Positions 1 through 7,917 of a stretch of DNA of 64,000 nucleotides are shown in pieces. The notes below the pieces were generated by a model, which was not told the DNA's origin, did not search any database, and saw only the letters and a program-made list of their open reading frames with translations. The translations under genes and the position numbers were made by a program. Numbering within the stretch: position 1 is the stretch's first letter; each line of letters opens with the position of its first letter. The stretch comes from Streptomyces noursei (GTDB taxonomy: Bacteria; Actinomycetota; Actinomycetes; Streptomycetales; Streptomycetaceae): the NCBI RefSeq assembly GCF_016917755.1, contig NZ_CP070326.1, positions 5,890,001 to 5,954,000 of the forward strand, given 5' to 3'.

Positions 1-2381
1 GGGCCTTCGACGCGCCCGTGACCAGGGAGTCCTACTACCGCGACGGCGCCGCCCGCCCGGCCATCGACCCGGCGGCGCTCCTGGAGGGGCTCAACGACCA
101 GCAGAAGGCCGCCGTGGCGCACAGCGGCAGCCCGCTGCTGATCGTCGCCGGCGCCGGCTCCGGCAAGACCCGGGTGCTCACCCACCGGATCGCCCACCTG
201 CTCGCCGAGCGCCACGTCCACCCCGGCCAGATCCTCGCGATCACCTTCACCAACAAGGCCGCGGGCGAGATGAAGGAGCGCGTCCAGGAGCTGGTCGGCC
301 CGCGCGCCAACGCCATGTGGGTCTCCACGTTCCACAGCGCCTGCGTGCGGATCCTGCGCCGGGAGTCCAAGCGGCTGGGCTTCACGTCGTCCTTCTCGAT
401 CTACGACGCGGCCGACTCCAAGCGCCTGATGGCCCTGGTCTGCCGCGACCTCGACCTGGACCCCAAGCGCTTCCCGCCCAAGTCCTTCAGCGCGAAGATC
501 TCCAACCTCAAGAACGAGCTCATCGACGAGGAGACCTTCGCCGGGACGGCCGCCGACGGCTTCGAGAAGACCCTGGCCCAGGCGTACGCGATGTACCAGG
601 CGCGGCTGCGCGAGGCCAACGCCCTGGACTTCGACGACATCATCATGACGACGGTCCACCTGCTCCAGGCGTTCCCGGACGTCGCCGAGCACTACCGCCG
701 CCGCTTCCGCCACGTCCTGGTCGACGAGTACCAGGACACCAACCACGCCCAGTACACCCTCGTCCGCGAGCTGGTCGGCCCTGGCACGGCCGACACCCCC
801 GCCGCCGAGCTGTGCGTGGTCGGTGACGCCGACCAGTCGATCTACGCCTTCCGCGGCGCCACGATCCGCAACATCCTCCAGTTCGAGGAGGACTACCCGG
901 ACGCCACCACGATCCTGCTGGAGCAGAACTACCGCTCCTCGCAGACCATCCTCTCCGCCGCCAACGCCGTCATCGAGCGCAACGAGAACCGCCGCCCGAA
1001 GAACCTCTGGACGGACGCCGGCGCCGGCGCCAAGATCACCGGCTATGTCGCCGACACCGAGCACGACGAGGCCCAGTTCGTCGCCGACGAGATCGACCGG
1101 CTCACCGACGCCGGCGACGCCAAGGCCGGCGACGTCGCGGTCTTCTACCGCACCAACGCCCAGTCCCGGGTCTTCGAGGAGATCTTCATCCGGGTCGGGC
1201 TGCCCTACAAGGTCGTCGGCGGCGTGCGCTTCTACGAGCGCAAGGAGGTCCGCGACATCCTCGCCTACCTCCGGGTGCTCGCCAACCCCGAGGACGCCGT
1301 CCCGCTCCGCCGGATCCTCAACGTCCCCAAGCGCGGCATCGGCGACCGCGCCGAGGCGATGATCGAAGCCCTGGCGCTGCGCGAGAAGATCACCTTCCCG
1401 CAGGCGCTGCGCCGGGTCGACGAGGCGTACGGGATGGCCGCCCGCTCCGCCAACGCCGTCAAGCGGTTCAACGCCCTGATGGAGGAGCTGCGCACGATCG
1501 TGGAGTCCGGGGCCGGCCCCGCCACGGTCCTGGAAGCGGTCATGGAGCGCACCGGCTATCTGGCCGAACTCCAGGCGTCCACCGACCCCCAGGACGAGAC
1601 CCGGATCGAGAACCTCCAGGAACTCGCCTCCGTGGCCCTGGAGTTCGAGCAGGGGCGCGGCGAGGGCGAGGCGCCGGAGGGTGCCGCCGCGGGCCCCGGC
1701 ACGCTCGCCGAGTTCCTGGAGCAGGTCGCCCTGGTCGCCGACTCCGACCAGATCCCGGACGAGGACGAGGAGGGCTCCGGCGTCATCACGCTGATGACCC
1801 TGCACACCGCCAAGGGCCTGGAGTTCCCGGTGGTGTTCCTGACCGGCATGGAGGACGGCGTCTTCCCGCACATGCGGGCGCTCGGCCAGACCAAGGAGCT
1901 GGAGGAGGAGCGCCGGCTCGCCTACGTCGGCATCACCCGCGCCCGCGAGCGGCTCTACGTCACCCGCTCCACGATGCGCAGCGCCTGGGGCCAGCCCTCG
2001 TACAACCCGGCCTCCCGCTTCCTGGAGGAGATCCCCGACGCGTACGTGGAGTGGAAGCGCACGGGCCCCGCGACGCCGTCGGCGTCCATGGGCGGCCTGT
2101 CGTCGCGCGGTTCCTCGGGCGGCGGAGGGCTCGGCGGCGGCATCGGGGCGTCGCTGTCCTCGGCGCGCGCCAAGGGGCCGAGCGGGTTCGCGACCCGGCG
2201 CGCGGCGGACCGCCCGGTGGTCGCGCTGGCCATCGGCGACCGCGTCACCCACGACAGCTTCGGGCTCGGCACGGTCGTCGCCGTCAAGGGCAGTGGGGAC
2301 AACGCCGAGGCGACCATCGACTTCGGCGGCGAGAAGCCCAAGCGGCTGCTGCTGCGGTACGCACCGGTGGAGAAGCTCTAG
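1..2381 (+). CDS. pcrA: ATP-dependent DNA helicase PcrA/UvrD (5' end outside window)
   Basis: SF1A 3'-5' DNA helicase of nucleotide excision repair and replication-fork clearing. The frame stays open to the left edge from base 3. The GTG at 18 is an internal valine (context FDAPVTRESYYRDG), because Streptomyces PcrA proteins carry about 40-50 further N-terminal residues, so the true start lies upstream. Helicase motifs appear in order: Walker A AGAGSGKT (near base 147), motif Ia TFTNKAAGEM, DEYQDTN Walker B (near 722), GDADQSIYAFRGA motif III, NYRSSQ motif IV, TLHTAKGLEFPVV motif V (near 1797) and EERRLAYVGITRARERLY motif VI. A Gly/Ser-rich linker (near 2090-2150) leads to the C-terminal Tudor-like fold (IGDRVTHDSFGLGTV). 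It is convergent with the M23 peptidase gene, with a strong hairpin between them. Confidence 0.97.
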   Translation, partial: AFDAPVTRESYYRDGAARPAIDPAALLEGLNDQQKAAVAHSGSPLLIVAGAGSGKTRVLTHRIAHLLAERHVHPGQILAITFTNKAAGEMKERVQELVGPRANAMWVSTFHSACVRILRRESKRLGFTSSFSIYDAADSKRLMALVCRDLDLDPKRFPPKSFSAKISNLKNELIDEETFAGTAADGFEKTLAQAYAMYQARLREANALDFDDIIMTTVHLLQAFPDVAEHYRRRFRHVLVDEYQDTNHAQYTLVRELVGPGTADTPAAELCVVGDADQSIYAFRGATIRNILQFEEDYPDATTILLEQNYRSSQTILSAANAVIERNENRRPKNLWTDAGAGAKITGYVADTEHDEAQFVADEIDRLTDAGDAKAGDVAVFYRTNAQSRVFEEIFIRVGLPYKVVGGVRFYERKEVRDILAYLRVLANPEDAVPLRRILNVPKRGIGDRAEAMIEALALREKITFPQALRRVDEAYGMAARSANAVKRFNALMEELRTIVESGAGPATVLEAVMERTGYLAELQASTDPQDETRIENLQELASVALEFEQGRGEGEAPEGAAAGPGTLAEFLEQVALVADSDQIPDEDEEGSGVITLMTLHTAKGLEFPVVFLTGMEDGVFPHMRALGQTKELEEERRLAYVGITRARERLYVTRSTMRSAWGQPSYNPASRFLEEIPDAYVEWKRTGPATPSASMGGLSSRGSSGGGGLGGGIGASLSSARAKGPSGFATRRAADRPVVALAIGDRVTHDSFGLGTVVAVKGSGDNAEATIDFGGEKPKRLLLRYAPVEKL

Positions 2382-2404
2382 CAGCGCGGACAGCGGGAAC
2401 GCGC

Positions 2405-2435
2405 AGGGGCCTGCCGCGGTGTGCGGCAGGCCCCT
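2405..2435. terminator. bidirectional hairpin terminator between pcrA and the M23 peptidase gene
   Basis: Perfect 13-bp inverted repeat AGGGGCCTGCCGC / GCGGCAGGCCCCT with a 5-nt loop, 24 bases after the pcrA stop and 19 bases before the stop codon of the convergent gene. There is no T-tract, as is usual for Streptomyces terminators. Confidence 0.8.
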
Positions 2436-2453
2436 GGGCGCTCGTACCGGGGT

Positions 2454-4193
2454 TCAGTACGGGTTGAGGTCGTGGGCGCGGAGCCACGGTATCGGGTCGA
2501 TCGCCGAGCCGCCGCCCGGCCTGACCTCGAAGTGCAGGTGCGGGCCGGTGGAGTTGCCGGAGTTGCCGGAGTAGGCGATGGTGTCGCCGGCCTTGACCGT
2601 GCCGGAGCGGACCTTGGCGCTGCTCAGGTGGCAGTACCAGGTCTCGGTGCCGTCGGGCGAGGTCACGATCGCCATGTTGCCGTAGGCGGAGTTCCACTGC
2701 GTGCGGACGGTGCCGTCGGTGGCCGACATGACCGGGGTGCCGTAGCTGACCGGGAAGTCGATGCCGGTGTGCACCGACATCCAGTTCACCCCGGCCTGGC
2801 CGAAGAGCGCGCTCAGACCGTGCTGGGTGACCGGCAGGACGAACTTGGGGCGCAGCGCCTCCTTGCGGGCCGCCTCTTCTTCCTTGCGCTTGCGCTCGTC
2901 CGCCTGCCGTTGCTTGAGGTCCAGTCGCTCCTGGGTGCGGCTGGCCCGCTCGCGGAAGTCCTGGGCGCTGGCGCTGAGTCCGGCGAGCTGGCTGTCGAGC
3001 TTCTTGTTGGCCGCCGTCGTCCGCTTCGCGGCACCGGCGTCCGGTGCGGCCTGGGTCGTCGTGCCGTCCTTGTCGTCCCCGCCGAACTGGCTGACCGAGG
3101 CCGCGGCCGCCGCGCAGACGCCCATCGCGGCGACCGAGGGCACCGCGACGGTCAGCAGCGCCGAGCGCTTGGCCTGGCGGCGCCGGCCGCGACCGCGGAC
3201 CGCCTTGCCCGCCGGGGGACCGTCGACCCCCAGGGGGGCATCGTCGTCCGGGACGGCGGTGACGGGCGTCGCCTGGACGGGCATCGCCTGGGTCATCGCG
3301 TCGGCGAGCGACGAGGGGGCGGGCGCAAGGGCCTCGGTGGCGGACGCGTCGGTGGCGTCGTGCTCGTCGACGGCACCGTCGGCACCGACGGTCTCGGGGG
3401 CGAACGCCGCGAGGGGCTGGTCCCACAGGACGGTGTCCTCGACCGGCACGGTGTCGTCCGCGGGCGGGCCCGCCTGGGCCGGGATACCCGGGGCCGGGGC
3501 GGGCGACGGGGCGGTGCGGTCGGCGTGGTCGGCGTAGTCCGCGGTCGACCAGACCGCGGTGGCCTCGTAGCCGATCGGCTCCTGGACCGCGGTGGCGGCG
3601 GCCGCGAAGGAGGCGGTGTCGTAGGCCGCGGTGCCGTAGCCGGTGTCGTAGGCGGTGGTGTCGTACCCGGCGGTGGGGTAACTGCCGGTGTCGTAACCGC
3701 CGGTGAGGCCGCCGGCGGAGCCGTACGAGGCGCCGGTGTCGTAGCCGGCGGTGTCGTACGCCCCGCCGTCGAAGCCGTGCGTCCCGAAGCCACCGGTGTC
3801 GTAGCTTCCGGTGCCGTAGGCGGCGCCGCTCCCGTGGGCGGCGGAGTCGTAGCCCCCGGCGAGCCCGTAGGCCGCGGTGTCGTACCCGGTGCCGTACGGG
3901 GCGGTGGTGTCGTAGCCGGGGGCGTCGTAGCCGGTGTGCGCGTACGGGTCGTAGCCGGTGCTGCCGTAGGCGGTGGTGTCGTACCCGGTGGTGGGGTAAC
4001 TGCCGGTTCCGTAGGCGTCGGTGAGGTGGTCGCCCGCAGGGTGGCCGCCGGTGCCGTAGCCGCCGTGGTCGTGGCCGCCGGGGTGCGCGCCGAAGAGGGG
4101 GTCACCGTCGCCGTATGCCGCGTGTGCGTAGGAGGCATCGGAAGCGGGGGCGGTCGGAAGCTGAGCCCCCGACGGGTGACGGTCGTCCACCAA
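2454..4193 (-). CDS. M23 (LytM-type) metallopeptidase with Tyr/Gly repeat N-terminus and one membrane segment
   Basis: 579-aa predicted peptidoglycan endopeptidase. The C-terminal ~120 residues are a peptidase M23 domain with the zinc ligands in HTGIDFP (about residue 472) and HLHFEV (about 551). A Lys/Arg/Glu-rich coiled coil (about 400-455) precedes it, and before that a single hydrophobic segment (about 345-370) after an Arg/Lys-rich stretch fits a signal anchor. The first ~230 residues are a low-complexity repeat dominated by GYDT, AYGT and SYPT units, predicted to lie on the cytoplasmic side if the anchor is N-in. The start is the GTG at 4193; a TTG immediately upstream could also serve, and the ribosome site is weak. 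The gene sits downstream of the co-directional lipase gene after a 240-bp gap, so it probably has its own promoter. It resembles the SCO4798-type conserved peptidase. Confidence 0.9.
   Translation of the reverse strand: MVDDRHPSGAQLPTAPASDASYAHAAYGDGDPLFGAHPGGHDHGGYGTGGHPAGDHLTDAYGTGSYPTTGYDTTAYGSTGYDPYAHTGYDAPGYDTTAPYGTGYDTAAYGLAGGYDSAAHGSGAAYGTGSYDTGGFGTHGFDGGAYDTAGYDTGASYGSAGGLTGGYDTGSYPTAGYDTTAYDTGYGTAAYDTASFAAAATAVQEPIGYEATAVWSTADYADHADRTAPSPAPAPGIPAQAGPPADDTVPVEDTVLWDQPLAAFAPETVGADGAVDEHDATDASATEALAPAPSSLADAMTQAMPVQATPVTAVPDDDAPLGVDGPPAGKAVRGRGRRRQAKRSALLTVAVPSVAAMGVCAAAAASVSQFGGDDKDGTTTQAAPDAGAAKRTTAANKKLDSQLAGLSASAQDFRERASRTQERLDLKQRQADERKRKEEEAARKEALRPKFVLPVTQHGLSALFGQAGVNWMSVHTGIDFPVSYGTPVMSATDGTVRTQWNSAYGNMAIVTSPDGTETWYCHLSSAKVRSGTVKAGDTIAYSGNSGNSTGPHLHFEVRPGGGSAIDPIPWLRAHDLNPY
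3590..4015 (-). repeat. degenerate in-frame tandem repeat encoding YDT/YGT units
   Basis: Within the 5' half of the M23 peptidase gene the + strand repeats gtcgtagccggtg-like and gccgtaggcggtg-like units many times. They encode reiterated Gly-Tyr-Asp-Thr / Ala-Tyr-Gly-Thr motifs. The units are imperfect, so this is an amino-acid-level repeat with diverged DNA units. Confidence 0.75.
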
Positions 4194-4232
4194 CTTCTCT
4201 TTCGCCTCGGCTGCAGGAGAATTAGCGGCGAC

Positions 4233-4248
4233 TGTACCCGGCGGTACA
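4233..4248. promoter_or_regulatory. 16-bp perfect palindrome upstream of the M23 peptidase gene
   Basis: TGTACC-CGGC-GGTACA, a perfect inverted repeat with 6-bp arms, 40 bp upstream of the GTG start on the minus strand. Its place in the leader suggests an operator or small leader hairpin. The regulator is unknown. Confidence 0.35.
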
Positions 4249-4433
4249 CGACGGCGACAATCTTCCCGAAGTTTCGGGCTCGGCGAGGCCGGGCATTTGG
4301 CCGCCTTTCGGCAGTACGCAGGCCACTTCTTGCGCGTTCTTGGCGGCTCGTTCGAAGATTGTTCGACGCGGTGACCGGGGTATGACGAGGGGCGGTCGCG
4401 CGGGCATGGGGGGATTGCCGCCTCGGTCGCCGG

Positions 4434-5240
4434 TCAGGCCACCGATATCGCGTCCCGTGCGGACGGGACCGCTTCCGTGGCCGCCAGCGCCTCCCGAATC
4501 CGCGCCGCCACGGCCGCGTTGACCGGCAGTGCGAGGTGCCCGACGCCGCTGACCCGGACGTTCTCCACATGCAGGTCCGGATGATCGATCCGGGCGGTCC
4601 TGGCCGGCACCATCACCTGGTCCTCCTCGCTCCAGAAGGCCACGAAGCGCGTCCGGCACCGCGGCGCCGGCAGCGCCAACTCCGCGATCACTGCGGAGTC
4701 GGGGCGCATCTGCCGGACGATCGGATGCGCCGACATCAGGGGCGCGACGCGGGTGCCGGCATGCGGGGTGCCGAGCGTGATCAGCGTCCGGACCCGCTCG
4801 TCGCCGCCGCACCGCTGCACGTAATAGCGGGCGATCAGGCCGCCGAGACTGTGCCCGACGAGATCCACCCGGCGGTGTCCGGTCCGGGCGCAGACCTCTT
4901 CCACGTGGCGGCCCAACAGCTCGGCGGCGCGGCGCAGATCGCAGGTCAGCGGGGAGTAGTTGAGTGCCTCGACATGGCGCCAGCCGTGGCGGTACAGGGA
5001 GCGGCGCAGCAGGACGAAGACCGAGCGGTTGTCCACGAAGCCGTGCAGGAGCAGGACCGGTGGATGGGCGCGGCCCTCGGTGGGCAGGCGGGTCGGCGGA
5101 CCGGCCGCGGGGGACGCGGTCGGCGGGCGCTCCTGGGCGATCCCGGTCGGATAGAGGAGGAGATGAGCGGTGAGCACGCCCAGCTCCACGAGCGTGGTGC
5201 GCAGCAGAAGAGGTGTGGAGAGAACAGGCAGAGCCCCCAT
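4434..5240 (-). CDS. secreted or membrane-anchored triacylglycerol lipase-like alpha/beta hydrolase
   Basis: 268-aa alpha/beta hydrolase. The N-terminal hydrophobic stretch (residues 4-30) looks like a signal or anchor. The oxyanion region LLLHGF (63-68) is followed by the nucleophile elbow VGHSLGG with Ser131. The likely acid is in FWSEEDQV and the likely catalytic His in GVGHLALP near the C-terminus, an arrangement typical of lipases/acyltransferases (PGAP1/LipA-like). The open frame runs much further upstream in the antisense of other genes. ATG 5240 is chosen because a GGGAGG ribosome site lies just upstream, whereas ATG 5261 has none. It is divergent from icmB and co-directional with the M23 peptidase gene. 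Confidence 0.85.
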   Translation of the reverse strand: MGALPVLSTPLLLRTTLVELGVLTAHLLLYPTGIAQERPPTASPAAGPPTRLPTEGRAHPPVLLLHGFVDNRSVFVLLRRSLYRHGWRHVEALNYSPLTCDLRRAAELLGRHVEEVCARTGHRRVDLVGHSLGGLIARYYVQRCGGDERVRTLITLGTPHAGTRVAPLMSAHPIVRQMRPDSAVIAELALPAPRCRTRFVAFWSEEDQVMVPARTARIDHPDLHVENVRVSGVGHLALPVNAAVAARIREALAATEAVPSARDAISVA

Positions 5241-5603
5241 GGCCGACCTCCCGAACGGCATGCGGGAGGTGACGACGACCCCCGAATGCCCTTGTGGGAA
5301 GCCGCGAGCGGCGATGGTGGTGCGGCGGCGGCCCCGCGGGCCGACCGGGCTGCGGCTCCCCGGGCGCCCGGCCCGTGTGTGCGGCGCCGGCCGTCCCTGG
5401 CGGCGGCGGACACGCGGAACGCGGCGCGTGGCGAATGTGTCCCGTGTGTGATTTCCCCCTCGCCGGATGTCACGAAACGGCTGCGTACGGGATGCTGTAG
5501 ATAACGTTCGTTCACGCTCGTGGCCGCCGGTTCGCGGTGGCGCGACCGGATGTCGGCTCGGCGGCATCGCCCTGGCGGTGCCGCGCATGGCTTGGAGGCA
5601 GTG
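5241..5603. other. 363-bp divergent intergenic region, lipase / icmB
   Basis: No convincing ORF. It must hold the lipase promoter (left) and the icmB promoter (right). The only AT-leaning stretch on the icmB side is around 5500-5510 (tgtagataacg), a possible -10 region, with no clear -35 element. No riboswitch or RNA gene was recognised. Confidence 0.4.
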
Positions 5604-6062
5604 ATGAGTGTGGCGCGGCAAGACGGGGCGCAGGCAGAGGGCCAGGGCGCGGCGGGCCGGTCGGGGCCGATCCGGGTCGTCGTCGCCAAGCCGGGGCTCG
5701 ACGGGCACGACCGGGGCGCCAAGGTCATCGCCCGGGCGCTGCGGGACGCCGGTATGGAGGTGATCTACACCGGGCTGCACCAGACGCCGGAGCAGATCGT
5801 CGACACCGCGATCCAGGAGGACGCCGACGCCATCGGGCTGTCGATCCTCTCCGGTGCCCACAACACCCTCTTCGCGAAGGTGCTCGCCCTCCTGGAGGAG
5901 CGGGACGCGACGGACATCAAGGTCTTCGGCGGCGGCATCATCCCGGAGGCGGACATCGCCCCGCTGAAGCAGCAGGGCGTCGCGGAGATCTTCACGCCGG
6001 GGGCGACCACCACCTCGATCGTGGAGTGGGTCAACGCGAACGTCCGCCCGCTGGCCGTCTGA
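5604..6062 (+). CDS. icmB: isobutyryl-CoA mutase small (B12-binding) subunit
   Basis: 152-aa stand-alone cobalamin-binding domain. It matches the small subunit of isobutyryl-CoA mutase (IcmB), which with IcmA interconverts isobutyryl-CoA and n-butyryl-CoA. Base-off/His-on B12 motifs are present: D33-x-H35-x-x-G38 (GLDGHDRGAK), S80-x-L82 and the GGG loop at 109-111. ATG 5604 is selected because GGAGG lies 5 bases upstream; an in-frame start at 5520 would add 28 unrelated residues. The large catalytic subunit is not in this window. The alternative, a methylmalonyl-CoA mutase C-terminal domain protein, is less likely given the pcrA-M23-lipase neighbourhood, which matches the known icmB locus of S. 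coelicolor. Confidence 0.85.
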   Translation: MSVARQDGAQAEGQGAAGRSGPIRVVVAKPGLDGHDRGAKVIARALRDAGMEVIYTGLHQTPEQIVDTAIQEDADAIGLSILSGAHNTLFAKVLALLEERDATDIKVFGGGIIPEADIAPLKQQGVAEIFTPGATTTSIVEWVNANVRPLAV

Positions 6063-6175
6063 GCGGCCCGCGCCCGACGAGCCGTACGGGACGGCCCGGC
6101 CCGTTGCCGCGGGCGGCGCCGGCCGCCGGGGGAGCGGGCCCGTCGTCCGCGCAGGGCGGCGGGCGGTCGCCGGCG

Positions 6176-7849
6176 TCATGGTGCCTCCCCGGCGAGCTCG
6201 GCGTGCATGGCGGCGCGCAGGCGGAGGGTGCCGACCAGGCGCTGGAACGCCTCGGACCAATAGCCGCCGGAGCCCGGGGAGGCACCCTCGGGCTCGTCCG
6301 TGACCGCCGTGAGCATCTGCAGCCGGTCGGCCGCCGCCGGATCCAGGCAGCGCTCGGCCAGGCCCATCACCCCGCTGAAGCTCCACGGATAGCTGCCCGC
6401 GTCCCGGGCGATGTCCAGTGCGTCGACCACCGCCCGGCCCAGCGGCTCGGACCACGGCACCGCGCAGACGCCCAGCATCCGGAACGCGTCCGCGAGGCCG
6501 TGGACGGCGATGAACTCGGATACCCAGCCTGCCCGTTCGTCGTCCGGGAGCACCGTCAACAGCTTCGTCAGGTCCCGGGAGGAACCGGCCGGCGCCAGCT
6601 CGGCGGCGGCCTGGCCGGGGTTGCCGGGCGCGCCCAACAGGGCCCGCGCCCAGTCCGCGTGCCGCTGGCGCACCGCGGCCCGGCACCACGCGTCGTGCAG
6701 CTCCGTCCGCCAGTCGCCGGCCACCGGGAGCGCGACGAGTTCCGCCGGGGAGCGCCCGCCCAGACGGCCGGGCCAGCGGTCCAGCGGCGTCGCCTCCACC
6801 AACTGGCCCAGCCACCAGGCGCGTTCCCCCCTCCCGGAGGGCGGCTGGGGGGCGACGCCGTCCCGCTGCATCCCGGCGTCGCAGGCGCCCGGCGGATCGA
6901 CCACGAGGACCTCGGTGGCGGTGGCGTCCCCGGGGGCCGGCCGGGCCAGGCGGACGCAGACCAGGCTGCGCTCGGCCATCCGGGCCGCGAGCGCGGAGCC
7001 GGGCAGGGCGGAGAGGAGCTCCGCAGCGGTGGTGCGGACGTTGCGGCTGCGGTCGGAGAGGGCCTGCTCCAGGAACGGCTCGTCGCTCGGCGTGAGCGCC
7101 TCGCCGAGGGAATCCAGGAACATCAGACGGTCCTCGGCGCGCTCGGTCGCCCAGGTGGCCGCGAGCAGCGCCAGGCCGGCCCGCGGATCGCGGCGCCGCA
7201 GCGACGTCAGCAGCGCGACCCGCTCCGCGAACAGCCCCTCCTCCCACAGTCGCCGGACCGCCTCGGGGGCGTCGGCGCCCGGCAGCGACAGCGGGCCGCC
7301 GATGCCGCGGAGCGCGAACCTCCAGTCGTCGTTGAGCCGGGCCAGCCACAGGCCGCGGGGGCCCGCCAGGGCGAGCGCGGTGGGCCGTAGGTCGGTGCGG
7401 GACCGGGCGGCGTCCAGCAGTGCGGGCAGCAGTGCCTCGGGGGCGCGGTAACCGCGTCCGTCGGCGGCGGCCAGCCACTGGGGCAGCAGTTCGGTGAGGT
7501 CGGGATCGGTGCCGCGCCGGCTGCCGGAGCCGGGAGCGCGGTCGGCGAGCAGCAGCGCGAGCCGGCGCCGGGCGGCCGGCGGCAGCGGGGGCCGCGGATC
7601 GGCGGGGGCCGGGGCGGGCCGCTCGGCGGCCGGGGCGGGGCGGAGCGCGGAGCGCCGCCGCACGGTGCCGACCGCCGCCGCGTCCAGCAGCGCTGCCGCG
7701 GGGGTCTGCCCGTCCCGCACGGCCACCGGCGGGGTGCGCCGCTCGGCCCCGAGGAGCGCGGCGCTCACCAGGTCGGGCCAGGCGCCGGGGGCGGCTGCGG
7801 TGGGGATGGCTGTGCTGGGGGTGGGGGATGGGGTGGGTGTGGTCGGCAT
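6176..7849 (-). CDS. DUF5691 family protein
   Basis: 557-aa cytoplasmic protein of unknown function. It is Ala/Leu/Arg-rich with helical repeats suggestive of a HEAT-like solenoid (for example the segment around LEQALSDRSRNVRTTAAELL). It carries no catalytic motif that I recognise. ATG 7849 is chosen because GGAGG lies six bases upstream; the frame is open further 5' but overlaps the SWIM gene. It lies 68 bp downstream of the SWIM gene and is probably in the same operon. An in-frame palindromic repeat (6824-6854) encodes a Pro/Gly/Arg insertion near residues 333-342. In streptomycetes this gene travels with the SWIM, MoxR, DUF5682 and VWA genes found next to it. Confidence 0.8.
   Translation of the reverse strand: MPTTPTPSPTPSTAIPTAAAPGAWPDLVSAALLGAERRTPPVAVRDGQTPAAALLDAAAVGTVRRRSALRPAPAAERPAPAPADPRPPLPPAARRRLALLLADRAPGSGSRRGTDPDLTELLPQWLAAADGRGYRAPEALLPALLDAARSRTDLRPTALALAGPRGLWLARLNDDWRFALRGIGGPLSLPGADAPEAVRRLWEEGLFAERVALLTSLRRRDPRAGLALLAATWATERAEDRLMFLDSLGEALTPSDEPFLEQALSDRSRNVRTTAAELLSALPGSALAARMAERSLVCVRLARPAPGDATATEVLVVDPPGACDAGMQRDGVAPQPPSGRGERAWWLGQLVEATPLDRWPGRLGGRSPAELVALPVAGDWRTELHDAWCRAAVRQRHADWARALLGAPGNPGQAAAELAPAGSSRDLTKLLTVLPDDERAGWVSEFIAVHGLADAFRMLGVCAVPWSEPLGRAVVDALDIARDAGSYPWSFSGVMGLAERCLDPAAADRLQMLTAVTDEPEGASPGSGGYWSEAFQRLVGTLRLRAAMHAELAGEAP
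6824..6854. repeat. palindromic GC repeat, in frame in the DUF5691 gene
   Basis: ttcccccctcccggagg followed by gcggctggggggcg: a C-run and a G-run flanking a short inverted repeat. This is a variant of the repeat family found at five other places in this window. Confidence 0.5.
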
Positions 7850-7917
7850 GCTCTGCCTCCGGATGAGGGTGGTGCACGGATGAGGGGGCCTCGCGCCGCT
7901 GCGGGCCGGGCGGTGGG

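Noticed and set aside
4345..4370. LexA (SOS) box near gttcgaagattgttcga
   Set aside because: The half-sites do not fit TCGAAC-N4-GTTCGA at correct spacing (best fit has spacing 3 with a mismatch).
4194..4433. ydaO/c-di-AMP riboswitch upstream of the M23 peptidase gene
   Set aside because: I looked for it because Streptomyces wall-hydrolase genes often have one, but the conserved core elements are not present.
4434..7877. 1147-codon minus-strand frame that includes the lipase
   Set aside because: Only the last 268 codons encode a real protein. The rest is antisense to icmB and in another frame of DUF5691; a good ribosome site supports the start at 5240.
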